From assembly GCF_000021745.1 (NCBI RefSeq), contig NC_011666.1:3809001-3873000 (forward strand): a DNA stretch of 64,000 nucleotides, given 5' to 3'. Positions 18,662-27,462 of the stretch are shown here, piece after piece. The stretch comes from Methylocella silvestris BL2. Its GTDB lineage: Bacteria; Pseudomonadota; Alphaproteobacteria; Rhizobiales; Beijerinckiaceae. A model generated the notes under the pieces. That model had not been told where the DNA came from, did not search any database, and saw only the letters and a list, made by a program, of their open reading frames with translations. A program made the translations under genes and the position numbers. The first letter of the stretch is position 1. Each line of letters opens with the position of its first letter.

Positions 18662-18867
18662 TCAATGCTCGAAAGCGATGTTCGTCGCTCCCGTTCGCTT
18701 AGCGATGGGTATGGTGGTCTCGCCGAACTGCCCTTCAGGTTAGGAGATCGCTTGCGCCTCAAAACTTGTGAATTTCTCGTCGTTTCAACCCCATCGCAAA
18801 AGCCCCTAGCAAAACATTAACCAAAACGCGACAAAGTCGCTCGCAATCGAGGCTTCGAGGATCAGGC

Positions 18868-20064
18868 ATGGCGGCGCGCACGGAACGATCGGCTCTGGCC
18901 AATTGGTGGTGGACGATCGATCGCTGGATGCTCGCCGCCATTGGCGCGTTGATCGTCATTGGCCTCGTCCTCACCATGGCCGGCAGCCCGCCTGTCGCCG
19001 AACGGCTCGGCCTGCCGCCGTTCCATTTCGTTCATCGTCAGGCGCTCGCCATCTTCCCGACGATCGCGGTGATGCTGCTTGTCTCTTTTCTCAGTCCGCG
19101 TCAGGTTCGTCGCGCCGCGCTGATCATTTTCATGATCGCGATGGGCCTCATTATCGCGGCGCTCCTGTTCGGCCATGAGGTCAAGGGCTCGCGGCGCTGG
19201 ATTTTCGGCATCCAGCCATCGGAGTTCCTCAAGCCCGCCTTCGTCATTCTCGCCGCCTGGGCCTTTTCCGAAGGCGGCAAGCGAAAGGACGTGCCGGGCA
19301 ACTTCCTCGCTATCATCCTCCTGCCGATGACCATCGCGCCGCTGATCCTGCAGCCCGATTTCGGCCAGACGCTGCTGATCTCGATCGTCTGGGGCGCGCT
19401 GTTCTTCATGGCCGGGCTGCATTGGTTCTGGGTTTTTGGCATCGGCGGGGCGGGCTTCGGCGGCGCGCTGCTCGCCTATAAATTCGTGCCGCATGTGCGC
19501 TCGCGCGTCCTCAAATTCCTCGATCCCGGCTCGGGCGGCGGCATCGTCGACACCTTTCAGGTCGACACCGCGCTCGACAGTTTTCTGTCCGGCGGCTGGT
19601 TTGGCAAGGGCCCCGGCGAAGGCACGGTCAAGCGCATCCTCCCGGACGCGCATACCGATTTCATCTTCGCGGTGACGGGCGAGGAATTCGGCATCGCCGC
19701 CTGCCTGTTCATTGCCGCGATCTTCGCCTTTATCGTGCTGCGGGGGCTTCTCCAGGCTTCGCGCAACGACGACCCGTTCTGCCGCTTCGCCGCCGCCGGC
19801 CTCGTCATGATGTTCGGCATCCAGAGCGCCATCAACATGGCGGTCAATCTTCATCTGATCCCGGCCAAGGGCATGACCTTGCCGTTTATCTCCTATGGCG
19901 GCTCCTCGCTGGTCTCCCTGGCGATCGGCATCGGCTTCCTGATTGCGGTCACACGCAAGCGGCCGGGCGAGCGCATCATCGCCAGCGCACAGGCGGCGCA
20001 GCGCGGGAGCCAAATGTCCGCGCTCAAAGGCTATGAGGCGGCCCGGCGGGAAATCTATCCGTGA
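18868..20064 (+). CDS. ftsW: FtsW, septal peptidoglycan glycosyltransferase (SEDS)
   Basis: The 398-aa polytopic protein polymerises lipid II at the septum with FtsI. About ten membrane helices are visible. SEDS landmarks include GSRRWIFGIQPSEFLKPAFV, LQPDFGQTLLI (with the catalytic Asp region), the periplasmic loop with FQVDTALDSFLSGGWFGKGPGEG, LPDAHTDFIFAVTGEEFG, and GMTLPFISYGGSSL near the C-terminus. GAGG lies 7 bases before the ATG. As vapBC separates it from murD, a promoter for ftsW in the AT-richer 18640-18860 region is likely. Confidence 0.96.
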   Translation: MAARTERSALANWWWTIDRWMLAAIGALIVIGLVLTMAGSPPVAERLGLPPFHFVHRQALAIFPTIAVMLLVSFLSPRQVRRAALIIFMIAMGLIIAALLFGHEVKGSRRWIFGIQPSEFLKPAFVILAAWAFSEGGKRKDVPGNFLAIILLPMTIAPLILQPDFGQTLLISIVWGALFFMAGLHWFWVFGIGGAGFGGALLAYKFVPHVRSRVLKFLDPGSGGGIVDTFQVDTALDSFLSGGWFGKGPGEGTVKRILPDAHTDFIFAVTGEEFGIAACLFIAAIFAFIVLRGLLQASRNDDPFCRFAAAGLVMMFGIQSAINMAVNLHLIPAKGMTLPFISYGGSSLVSLAIGIGFLIAVTRKRPGERIIASAQAAQRGSQMSALKGYEAARREIYP

Positions 20065-21176
20065 GCGAAGATCGTCCCATTCTGCTCGCGGCGGGCGGCA
20101 CGGGCGGGCATCTTTTTCCGGCGCAGGCGACCAGCGAGGCGCTCGCCGCGCGCGGCTTTGCGGTCGAACTCTTCACCGACGAGCGGGCGCAACAATACGG
20201 ACAGGATTTTCCGGCGCGAGCGATCCATATCGTCAGCTCCGCCTCGCCGCGCGGCTCGGGGCTCATCTCGCGAGCGACGGCGGCTCTGGCGCTCGCTCGC
20301 GGCACAATGCAGGCGCGAAAGCTCATCGCGCGCATTCGTCCGCTGGCGCTGATCGGCTTTGGCGGCTATCCGAGCGTGCCGCCTGTGCTGGCGGCGAGCC
20401 AGCTTGGCGTTCCGACCGTGATCCACGAAGGCAACGCCGTCATCGGCAAGGCGAATCTCTTCCTCGCCCCCCGCGTGAAGGCCATCGCCAAAGGCTTTGC
20501 GACGCTCGACGGCCTCAGCGCCGCGCTGGCTGAAAAAACCCATCTGACCGGAGATCCGGTGCGGCCGATGGTGATCGAGGCGGCGAAAATTCCCTTTCCC
20601 GATTTTTCCGACGGAAGGCTGCGGCTGCTCGTCACCGGCGGCTCGCAGGGGGCGCGGGTGATGTCGGACATCGTGCCGGCCGCGATCGAACTTTTGTCCG
20701 AAGCCGAGCGCAAAGCCCTGATCGTCACGCAGCAGGCGCGCGGCGAGGACGAGGCGCGGGTGCGCGAAGCCTATCAAAGACTTGGCGTCGAGGCCGAGGT
20801 CAGATCCTTTTTTTCCGATCTGCCGTTAAGGATCGCGGCGGCTCATCTTGTGATCGGCCGCGCCGGCGCCTCGACGGTCTCCGAACTGACCGTCATCGGC
20901 CGTCCCGCCATACTCGTGCCGCTGCCGCATGCTCTGGATCAGGATCAGGCGGCCAATGCGCGGCAATTCGCGGCCTCGGGCGGCGCGAGCGTCGTCGCGC
21001 AGAGCGCATTTTCGCCGCAATGGCTGGCCAATGCCTTGAGCGAGGCGCAAAAAGATCTGGCGGGCCTCGCCCGCCGCGCCGAGGCGGCCAGGGGCGCCGG
21101 GATTCCCGACGCCGCGGACCGCCTCGCTGATCTCGTCCTCAGCGTCGCCGGGCAGAAGGAGAGGGTCGCGCCATGA
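20061..21176 (+). CDS. murG: UDP-GlcNAc:lipid I GlcNAc transferase
   Basis: The 371-aa GT-B glycosyltransferase converts lipid I to lipid II on the inner face of the membrane. The first glycine loop, [10 protein letters not shown], is at residues 13-22; further motifs are [39 protein letters not shown], and [12 protein letters not shown] with the donor-binding [14 protein letters not shown]. It starts with GTG overlapping the ftsW TGA, and its stop overlaps the murC ATG. Full length. Confidence 0.96.
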   Translation: MSEDRPILLAAGGTGGHLFPAQATSEALAARGFAVELFTDERAQQYGQDFPARAIHIVSSASPRGSGLISRATAALALARGTMQARKLIARIRPLALIGFGGYPSVPPVLAASQLGVPTVIHEGNAVIGKANLFLAPRVKAIAKGFATLDGLSAALAEKTHLTGDPVRPMVIEAAKIPFPDFSDGRLRLLVTGGSQGARVMSDIVPAAIELLSEAERKALIVTQQARGEDEARVREAYQRLGVEAEVRSFFSDLPLRIAAAHLVIGRAGASTVSELTVIGRPAILVPLPHALDQDQAANARQFAASGGASVVAQSAFSPQWLANALSEAQKDLAGLARRAEAARGAGIPDAADRLADLVLSVAGQKERVAP

Positions 21177-22579
21177 AACTTCCGCATGAACTCGGGCCGA
21201 TCCATTTCATCGGCATCGGCGGTATCGGCATGTCGGGCATCGCCGAGGTGCTGATCAATCTCGGCTATTCCGTGCAGGGCTCCGACGCCGCCGAGAACGC
21301 CAATGTGCTTCGTCTTCGCCGCAAGGGCGCGATCATCCATATTGGCCATCGCGCCGACAATCTTGGCGACGCCGAAGTCGTCGTGGTGTCGACGGCGATC
21401 AAGCGCAACAATCCCGAGCTCGCCTATGCGCGCGAATTGCGCCTGCCGGTCGTACGCCGCGCCGAAATGCTGGCCGAGCTGATGCGGCTGAAGCAATGCG
21501 TCGCCATCGCCGGCACGCATGGCAAGACCACGACCACATCGCTCGTCGCCACGCTGCTCGAAGCGGGCGGCTTCGACCCGACGGTGATCAATGGCGGCAT
21601 CATCAACGCCTATGGCACCAATTCCCGGTTAGGCGCCGGCGACTGGATGGTGGTCGAGGCCGACGAAAGCGACGGCACCTTCTTAAAACTGCCGGCTGAC
21701 GTCGCCATCATCACCAATATCGACCCTGAACATCTCGACCATTTCGGCACCTTCGAGAATATCCGCAAGGCGTTCCGCTCCTTCGTCGAAAACATCCCCT
21801 TTTATGGCTTCGCCGTCATGTGCCTCGATCATCCGACGGTGCAGGAGCTCGTCGGCCAGATCGAGGACCGGCGCGTCATCACCTATGGCGAGAATCCGCA
21901 CGCCGACGTGCGGCTCGTCGATATCGACCTTGCCGGCGGCATGTCGCGCTTTTCGGTGGTCGTGCGCGACCGCAAGAGCGGCGGCGAAACCGTGATTGAA
22001 AAAATCCTCATGCCGATGCCCGGCCTGCATAATGCGCTGAACGCCACGGCGGCCATCGCCGTCGCGCATCAGCTCGGCATGAGCCCCGACCAGATCCGGG
22101 GCGCGCTCGCGGGGTTTGGCGGCGTCAAGCGCCGCTTCACCCGCACCGGCGAATGGAACGGCGCCATCGTGTTCGACGATTACGCGCATCATCCGGTCGA
22201 GATCGCCGCTGTGCTCAAAGCCGCGCGCGCCTCGACCAAGGGCCGCGTCATCGCAATCGTGCAGCCGCATCGCTACACGCGCCTGCATTCGCTGTTCAAT
22301 GAATTCGCGGCCTGCTTCAACGACGCCGACGCGGTGATCGTCGCCGACGTCTATCCGGCGGGCGAGGCGCCGATCGAAGGCGCCGACCGCGACGGCCTCG
22401 TCGCTGCCATCAAGGCGCGCGGCCATCGCCTCGCCATGCCGCTGGCCCGTCCCGCCGATCTGTCGCGGCTGGTCCGCCAGCTGGCGCGGCCCGGCGATTA
22501 CATCGTGCTGCTCGGGGCCGGCAACATCACCCAATGGGCCTATGCCTTGCCGGGCGAACTCGCGGCGAGCGCGGCGTAA
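21173..22579 (+). CDS. murC: UDP-MurNAc:L-Ala ligase
   Basis: The 468-aa ligase starts the peptide stem by adding L-Ala to UDP-MurNAc. The nucleotide-binding start [20 protein letters not shown] loop [12 protein letters not shown] (about residues 110-120), [31 protein letters not shown], and [16 protein letters not shown] are all MurC signatures. The C-terminal domain includes [16 protein letters not shown] and [14 protein letters not shown]. Overlap of ATGA with murG; murB begins 40 bases after its stop. Confidence 0.97.
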   Translation: MKLPHELGPIHFIGIGGIGMSGIAEVLINLGYSVQGSDAAENANVLRLRRKGAIIHIGHRADNLGDAEVVVVSTAIKRNNPELAYARELRLPVVRRAEMLAELMRLKQCVAIAGTHGKTTTTSLVATLLEAGGFDPTVINGGIINAYGTNSRLGAGDWMVVEADESDGTFLKLPADVAIITNIDPEHLDHFGTFENIRKAFRSFVENIPFYGFAVMCLDHPTVQELVGQIEDRRVITYGENPHADVRLVDIDLAGGMSRFSVVVRDRKSGGETVIEKILMPMPGLHNALNATAAIAVAHQLGMSPDQIRGALAGFGGVKRRFTRTGEWNGAIVFDDYAHHPVEIAAVLKAARASTKGRVIAIVQPHRYTRLHSLFNEFAACFNDADAVIVADVYPAGEAPIEGADRDGLVAAIKARGHRLAMPLARPADLSRLVRQLARPGDYIVLLGAGNITQWAYALPGELAASAA

Positions 22580-22619
22580 GCCTTTGCGACCGCAGCCCGA
22601 CTTATTGGAGCCTCGCCCC

Positions 22620-23567
22620 TTGGCGTTTCCGGATTTGACGCCGGAGCTGCGGCGGGCGATGCCGGATCTGCGCGGCGCGATTAGCCCCAACGCGCCGCTG
22701 TCGGGACTGACCTTCTTTCGCACCGGCGGCCCGGCCCAAATTTTGTTCGAACCGGCCGATGAAGCCGATCTCGCCTATTTCCTGCAGCGCCTCGACCCAA
22801 ACCTCAATGTCATGACCCTTGGCGCGGGCTCGAATCTGCTTGTGCGCGACGGCGGGATCAAGGGCGTCGTCATCCGGCTCGGGCGCCCGTTCGAGGAAAT
22901 CGCGATCGAAGGTTTGCGCGTCACGGCAGGGGCCGCCGCGCGCGACATGAAGCTCGCCCTTGTCGCGGGCCGCGCAGGCGTCGCGGGACTTTCCTTTCTG
23001 CGCGGCGTACCGGGATCGATCGGCGGCGCGTTGCGCATGAACGCCGGCGCCTATGGGTCAGAGATCAAGGATCGCCTGATTTGCTGCCGCGTCGTCGACC
23101 GCGCCGGAAAAATCATCGAATTTGCCAACGCCGATATGGGCTTTTCCTATCGCCACAGCGCAATCGGCCCGGACGTCATTTTCACCGGCGCGACGTTTGA
23201 AGGCCTGCCCGGCGAGCCCGAAAAGCTGATGGCCGAGATGGCGGAGATCACTGCCGAGCGGGGCAAGACCCAGCCTGTGAACAGCCGCACCGGCGGCTCG
23301 ACCTTCAAGAATCCGCCGGGCCACAAAGCCTGGGCGCTGATCGACGCCGCCGGCTGCCGCGGCCTAACAATCGGCGACGCGCAAATCTCGCAGCTCCACT
23401 GCAATTTTCTGATCAATCAGGGGTCCGCTGCGGCGGCGGATCTTGAAGCCCTCGGCGAGGAGGTCCGCACCCGGGTCAAGGCGACAAGCGGCGTGTCGCT
23501 GGAATGGGAGATTTTGCGGGTGGGGGAGGGACCTCTCCGAATCCCTCATCCTGAGGAGGACGCGTAG
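22620..23567 (+). CDS. murB: UDP-N-acetylenolpyruvoylglucosamine reductase
   Basis: The 315-aa FAD enzyme makes UDP-MurNAc. Seen: FRTGGPAQILFEPAD, GAGSNLLVRDGGIKG, GVPGSIGGALRMNAGAYG, the catalytic Ser region SRTGGSTFKNPPGHKAW, and SGVSLEWEI with the catalytic Glu. I chose TTG 22620 (LAFPDLTPEL) because GGAG lies 9 bases upstream and homologues start MxFPDLTPEL; the open frame extends to 22542, overlapping murC, and ATG 22659 is a shorter option. The last nine residues, RIPHPEEDA, and the stop are encoded by a palindromic repeat, so the native C-terminus was rewritten by that element. Confidence 0.93.
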   Translation: MAFPDLTPELRRAMPDLRGAISPNAPLSGLTFFRTGGPAQILFEPADEADLAYFLQRLDPNLNVMTLGAGSNLLVRDGGIKGVVIRLGRPFEEIAIEGLRVTAGAAARDMKLALVAGRAGVAGLSFLRGVPGSIGGALRMNAGAYGSEIKDRLICCRVVDRAGKIIEFANADMGFSYRHSAIGPDVIFTGATFEGLPGEPEKLMAEMAEITAERGKTQPVNSRTGGSTFKNPPGHKAWALIDAAGCRGLTIGDAQISQLHCNFLINQGSAAAADLEALGEEVRTRVKATSGVSLEWEILRVGEGPLRIPHPEEDA

Positions 23568-23590
23568 CGTCCGTCTCGAAGGATGGGGAT
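23541..23590 (+). repeat. Palindromic repeat, left copy
   Basis: Outer arms ATCCCTCATCCTGAGGAG and CGTCTCGAAGGATGGGGAT flank an inner hairpin GGACGC-GTA-GCGTCC (23558-23572). CATCCT and AGGATG pair at the base. It encodes the murB C-terminus and contains the ATG of the following ORF. Confidence 0.85.
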
Positions 23591-23960
23591 TCCAGATGCA
23601 GGCGCCTCAATCTACATTCTGCGATGCGCGGACGGCGGCTATTACACTGGCGTCACGCGCCGTTCGGTCGCAGAGCGCGTGAGCGAGCATGCGCAGGGAT
23701 TGATCGACGACAGTTACACAAAAACCCGACTGCCAATCGAACTTGTCTTTGACGAATTTTATGAGCGAGCCGATGAAGCGGTCGCCGCTGAGCGCCGCAT
23801 CAGGGGGTGGTCGCGCGCCAAGAAGGAAGCATACATGCGGGGCGATTTTGCCGCTTTGTCCGCTTTGGCGCGGCGCAGGGGAAAGAGCGAACAGCCGACG
23901 AGCGATCCCCCGTCCTTCGAGACGCAGGCTTCGCCTGCTCCTCAGGATGAGGGATCTTGA
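23583..23960 (+). CDS. GIY-YIG domain nuclease within repeat unit
   Basis: The 125-aa protein has a single GIY-YIG domain: IYILRCADGGYYTGVTRR (residues 10-27, the IYI...YTG pair), an Arg and His in VAERVSEHAQGL, the YTKTRLPIELVFDEFY segment, and the catalytic Glu in AVAAERRIRGWSRAKKEAYM. This is the single-domain type related to UvrC/UPF0213 endonucleases. After about residue 107 the sequence (PPSFETQASPAPQDEGS) is just translation of the right-hand repeat. The only plausible start is ATG 23583, inside the left repeat. It sits in the dcw direction, so it is probably read through from murB. Function may be in repeat mobility; a DNA repair role is the alternative. Confidence 0.82.
   Translation: MGIPDAGASIYILRCADGGYYTGVTRRSVAERVSEHAQGLIDDSYTKTRLPIELVFDEFYERADEAVAAERRIRGWSRAKKEAYMRGDFAALSALARRRGKSEQPTSDPPSFETQASPAPQDEGS
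23905..23955 (-). repeat. Palindromic repeat, right copy (inverted)
   Basis: This is the reverse complement of the left copy: the arms match almost base for base (CTCATCCTGAGGAG and CGTCTCGAAGGA when read on the minus strand). The inner hairpin differs, GCAGGC-TTC-GCCTGC (23924-23938), yet remains perfectly paired, which is compensatory change. Confidence 0.85.
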
Positions 23961-23991
23961 ATCATTCCTCAATCCCGCTCCCTCTCAAAAC

Positions 23992-24035
23992 CCTCATCCT
24001 GAGCAGCGCTGAAGGCGCGGCTCCTCAGGACGAGG
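23992..24035. repeat. Third, divergent palindromic repeat before ddl
   Basis: CCTCATCCTGAG at 23992-24003 pairs with CTCAGGACGAGG at 24024-24035, with an inner imperfect GAGC...GCTC stem. It shares the CTCATCCTGAG arm with the two copies flanking the GIY-YIG gene but lacks the CTCGAAGGATG arm. It lies 49 bases before the ddl start. Confidence 0.7.
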
Positions 24036-24084
24036 ATTTCCTAAAACTCCGCAATGCCGCCTTCACCAAAAAACGGAAGTCCCA

Positions 24085-25008
24085 ATGAGCAAACATGTCG
24101 CCGTTCTGATGGGCGGACTCTCGGCTGAGCGCGAGGTTTCGCTGCGCTCGGGCGCCGCCTGCGCCAAGGCGCTCGAAGCGGAAGGATTTAGGGTCACGAC
24201 GCTCGACGTCGACCGCGACATCGCGCAAAAGCTCGCGGCGCTGCGGCCCGACGCCGCCCTCAATGCTTTGCACGGACGCTATGGCGAAGACGGCGTGATC
24301 CAGGGCGTGCTTGAAATGCTCGCCATTCCTTATACTCATTCCGGCGTGCTCGCCTCGGCGCTCGCCATGCAGAAGGATCGCGCCAAAGATGTTCTGCGCG
24401 CCGCCGGCGTGCCGGTGGCCGAGGGCGTCACCATCGGGCGCTTCGAGGCGGCCAAGGCGCATGTCATGACGCCGCCCTATGTGGTCAAGCCGCTCGGCGA
24501 GGGCTCGTCCTTCGGGGTCATCATCGTGCGCGCCGATCAGACGCATCCGCCGCAGGAGCTGACGCGCGACGACTGGGCCTATGGCGACCTCGTTCTGGTC
24601 GAACGCTTCGTCGCCGGACGCGAACTGACCTGCGCCGTCATCGGCGACAAGGCCTATGGCGTCACCGAAATCCGCGCCGCGGACGGCGGATGGTACGATT
24701 ATGACGCAAAATACAAGGCTGGCGGCTCGATCCACATCCTTCCGGCAAATCTTAAAGAATTTGTTTACCAAAATGTACAAGAGTTAGCTCTTGTGGCGCA
24801 CAGAGCGCTCGGCTGTCGCGGGGTAAGCCGGACTGACTTTCGCTACGACGATACGCCTCAAGGGACAGGCGAGCTCGTCGTGCTCGAAGTCAACAGCCAA
24901 CCCGGAATGACCGAGACGTCGCTGGTGCCAGAGATCGCGGCATATGCCGGCATATCTTTTGGTGAGCTTGTTCGATGGATGGTCGAAGACGCTTCCTGCG
25001 ATCGCTAA
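24085..25008 (+). CDS. ddl: D-alanine:D-alanine ligase
   Basis: The 307-aa ATP-grasp enzyme makes the D-Ala-D-Ala dipeptide used by MurF. Visible motifs: [19 protein letters not shown] (N-terminal substrate loop, residues 4-22), [60 protein letters not shown], and [16 protein letters not shown] with the Mg-binding Glu and Asn. Length is normal for DdlB-type enzymes. The start is ATG 24085; the repeat-rich segment upstream may mean it needs its own promoter. It overlaps ftsQ by 34 bases. Confidence 0.96.
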   Translation: MSKHVAVLMGGLSAEREVSLRSGAACAKALEAEGFRVTTLDVDRDIAQKLAALRPDAALNALHGRYGEDGVIQGVLEMLAIPYTHSGVLASALAMQKDRAKDVLRAAGVPVAEGVTIGRFEAAKAHVMTPPYVVKPLGEGSSFGVIIVRADQTHPPQELTRDDWAYGDLVLVERFVAGRELTCAVIGDKAYGVTEIRAADGGWYDYDAKYKAGGSIHILPANLKEFVYQNVQELALVAHRALGCRGVSRTDFRYDDTPQGTGELVVLEVNSQPGMTETSLVPEIAAYAGISFGELVRWMVEDASCDR

Positions 25009-25955
25009 CCGCGAGGCAGGGCGAATTTGCGCAGATGGCGCCTTTCGGCGCGGCGCTCGCCGCTCCGGCGGCGGCTGCCCGGCGCGCGCAAATGGCGAAG
25101 CCGCGGGCGCGCCGGCCAAGGCAGGGCGCGCGTCATCGTCTGCTCGCGCGGCTGAGCGGGAGCGGCGCGACCTTCGTCTTCGTCGTAGCGCTGTTCGCCG
25201 CGACTGGCGTCTATGGCGCGGTGAGGGGCGGTCATTATCAGGCGATGGTCGAGGCCTATGGCGAGCCCGCCGACATCATGGCGCGGGCGCTCGGTTTTCG
25301 CATCAAGGCCGTGACGATCGCCGGCCAGAACGAGCTCACGGAAGCGGAAATCCTGGCCGCAGCCGGCATTGGCGAGCGCAATTCGCTTCCCTTCCTCGAT
25401 GTCGCCAGGGTGCGCGACAGGTTGCGCGCGATTCCCCTCGTCAAGGAAGTTAGCGTCGCCAAGCTCTACCCCAATCGCCTGCTGATCGAGATCGAGGAGC
25501 GCCAGCCCGCGGCGCTCTGGCAGAAAGATGGAACGGTCCACATCGTCGCGACCGACGGCATGATGATCGACGATCTGCGCGACCAGCGCTTCGCCAATCT
25601 GCCGCTCGTCGTCGGCGACGACGCCAATATGAGGCTTGACGACTATCGCGCGATTCTGGAGGCGGCTGGCCCCCTGCGCGAAAAAATCAGAGCCGGGGTT
25701 TTCGTTTCAGGCCGCCGCTGGAACCTCAAGATGGCCGATGGCGTCGATGTCCTGCTGCCGGAAACCGATCCCGCCGCGGCGGTCGAAACGCTCGTCCGGC
25801 TACAGCGCGAATCACGCGTTCTCGACAAGGCGGTGCTCTCGATCGACCTGCGCCAGCCGGGCCGCATGACCGCACGGCTGACGGAAGAGGCGAGCGCCGA
25901 GCGCGCCGCTGCGGCCGCCGCGCATAAGCCAAAGTCGAAAGGCGGCCAGATATGA
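24975..25955 (+). CDS. ftsQ: Cell division protein FtsQ
   Basis: The 326-aa bitopic protein links early and late divisome parts. A basic cytoplasmic N-terminus ([11 protein letters not shown], then Arg/Lys-rich) precedes one membrane helix at about residues 62-80. The POTRA domain follows with [20 protein letters not shown], and the beta domain with [25 protein letters not shown] and VATDGMMID. The start inside ddl is chosen because [11 protein letters not shown] is a typical Rhizobiales FtsQ opening. The stop overlaps ftsA (ATGA). Confidence 0.93.
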   Translation: MDGRRRFLRSLTARQGEFAQMAPFGAALAAPAAAARRAQMAKPRARRPRQGARHRLLARLSGSGATFVFVVALFAATGVYGAVRGGHYQAMVEAYGEPADIMARALGFRIKAVTIAGQNELTEAEILAAAGIGERNSLPFLDVARVRDRLRAIPLVKEVSVAKLYPNRLLIEIEERQPAALWQKDGTVHIVATDGMMIDDLRDQRFANLPLVVGDDANMRLDDYRAILEAAGPLREKIRAGVFVSGRRWNLKMADGVDVLLPETDPAAAVETLVRLQRESRVLDKAVLSIDLRQPGRMTARLTEEASAERAAAAAAHKPKSKGGQI

Positions 25956-27268
25956 GTTTCGAGACCCTGCCGCCGCGCCTGCGTCCCCTGTCGGAACGCA
26001 AAAGCGCGATTTTATCCGTGCTGGATATCGGCACCTCGAAGGTCGTCTGCCTGATCGCGCGGCTCAATCCCAATACGTCGTCCGAGGCTCCAAGGGGGCG
26101 CACGCATCGCTGTCGCATTCTCGGCATCGGCCACCAGCGCTCGCGCGGCGTCAAGGGCGGCGCGATCATCGATATGGACGCGATCGAGGATTCGATCCGG
26201 CGCGCCGTCGACGCCGCCGAGCGCATGGCTGGGGTCGAGGTCGAAAGCGTGATCATCAACGGCACCGGCGGCCGTCTTGGCTCGCAGCTGTTCGACGCCA
26301 AGGTCGCGATCGGCGGCCGCGCGGTCGCGCAGCCCGACATCCATCGCGTGCTCGAAGCCTGCACGGCGCACGGCGGGCGCGATGGGCGCGCGGTCCTCCA
26401 TTCCCTGCCGATCGGCTTCTCGATCGGCGAGACGCGCCATATCGAGGATCCGCGCGGCATGATCGGCGAAGAGCTCGGCGCCGAGATGCATGTGCTCTCC
26501 TGCGACGCTGCGGCGGCGCGCAATCTGATGCTCGCCGTCGAGCGCTGCCATCTGCGCGTCGACGCCATGGTCGCGACGCCCTACGCCGCTGGCCTTTCGG
26601 TGCTGGCCGACGATGAAGCCGAACTCGGCGCCGCCCTCATCGACATGGGCGGCGGCACCACCACCGTCAGCATGTTCGCCGGCGGCAATCTCACCTATGT
26701 CGACGGCTTCGCGCTTGGCGGCAATCATGTCACGACCGATATCGCGCGCGGCCTCAGCATCCGGCTCGCCGACGCCGAGCGGCTGAAGACGCTTTACGGC
26801 GCCTGCATGACCTCAGCCTCCGACGAGCGCGAGACCGTCGCGGTCGTCCAGGTCGGCGAGGACGGCGACCACCCGGCGCATCTGCCGAAATCCAATCTGA
26901 TCTCCATCATCAAGCCGCGCGTCGAGGAGATCCTCGAGGTCGTGCGCGACAGGCTGAAGGCTTCGGGGTTTCCGGCTCATGCCGGACGGCGCATCGTGCT
27001 GACGGGCGGGGCGAGCCAGCTTTCCGGCATGCCGGAGGCGGCCAAGCGCATCCTGTCGGGCCAGGTTCGCCTCGGACGCCCGCTCGGCGTGCAAGGGCTG
27101 CCGGAATCGGCCAAGAACCCGGCCTTCTCGGCGGCGGTCGGCCTGCTGGTCTATCCTCAAGTCAGCGGCAACGAACATTTCCGGCCTTCGCGGGTCCCGA
27201 GCATCGCGGCTTCTGAGTCGCCGGGCTATATGGGGCGCGTCGGGCGCTGGCTGAAGAGCAGTTTCTGA
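25952..27268 (+). CDS. ftsA: Cell division protein FtsA
   Basis: The 438-aa actin-like ATPase tethers FtsZ to the membrane and recruits later divisome proteins. Actin-fold phosphate and adenosine motifs are seen: SVLDIGTSKVVCLIA (residues 23-37), LIDMGGGTTTVSMF (about 229-242) and RIVLTGGASQLSG (about 348). The chain ends with GRVGRWLKSSF, the amphipathic membrane-targeting helix. The overlap with ftsQ implies co-translation. A gap of 194 bases to ftsZ is left. Confidence 0.96.
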   Translation: MSFETLPPRLRPLSERKSAILSVLDIGTSKVVCLIARLNPNTSSEAPRGRTHRCRILGIGHQRSRGVKGGAIIDMDAIEDSIRRAVDAAERMAGVEVESVIINGTGGRLGSQLFDAKVAIGGRAVAQPDIHRVLEACTAHGGRDGRAVLHSLPIGFSIGETRHIEDPRGMIGEELGAEMHVLSCDAAAARNLMLAVERCHLRVDAMVATPYAAGLSVLADDEAELGAALIDMGGGTTTVSMFAGGNLTYVDGFALGGNHVTTDIARGLSIRLADAERLKTLYGACMTSASDERETVAVVQVGEDGDHPAHLPKSNLISIIKPRVEEILEVVRDRLKASGFPAHAGRRIVLTGGASQLSGMPEAAKRILSGQVRLGRPLGVQGLPESAKNPAFSAAVGLLVYPQVSGNEHFRPSRVPSIAASESPGYMGRVGRWLKSSF

Positions 27269-27281
27269 TCGCTTGGGTTTA

Positions 27282-27299
27282 GGGAGGAGCGGACCTCCC
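27282..27299. other. Hairpin in the ftsA-ftsZ gap
   Basis: GGGAGG and CCTCCC pair perfectly around a 6-base loop, 14 bases after the ftsA stop. No T run follows, so it is not a standard terminator; it might stabilise or trim the mRNA. The rest of the 194-base gap, where an ftsZ promoter would be expected, shows no site I can name. Confidence 0.35.
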
Positions 27300-27462
27300 A
27301 AAGCCCTGTGATCGAAAGGATCGCCTGAGCGCCGCGCGAAGCGGTCGGGCAAAAAAGTCGAAAGCGGAACGCAAGGGGTGGCGGCCTCGAGCGCTTCGTC
27401 CAAATGAACCAAACCAATCCTGGGCGACCTTCACCGGCGCTCCAACGTCGAGAGGCCAGACG

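Larger units (their letters stand above)
23541..23955 (+). mobile_element. REP-bounded GIY-YIG unit inserted between murB and ddl
   Basis: Two 50-base palindromic repeats in opposite orientation (23541-23590 and 23905-23955) bracket one GIY-YIG nuclease ORF. The ORF start codon lies inside the left repeat, and its C-terminal codons pass through the right repeat, the stop falling 3 bases beyond it. This geometry suggests the nuclease and its repeats form one unit. No target duplication is clear. Mobility is inference by analogy with REP-associated transposases. Confidence 0.5.
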
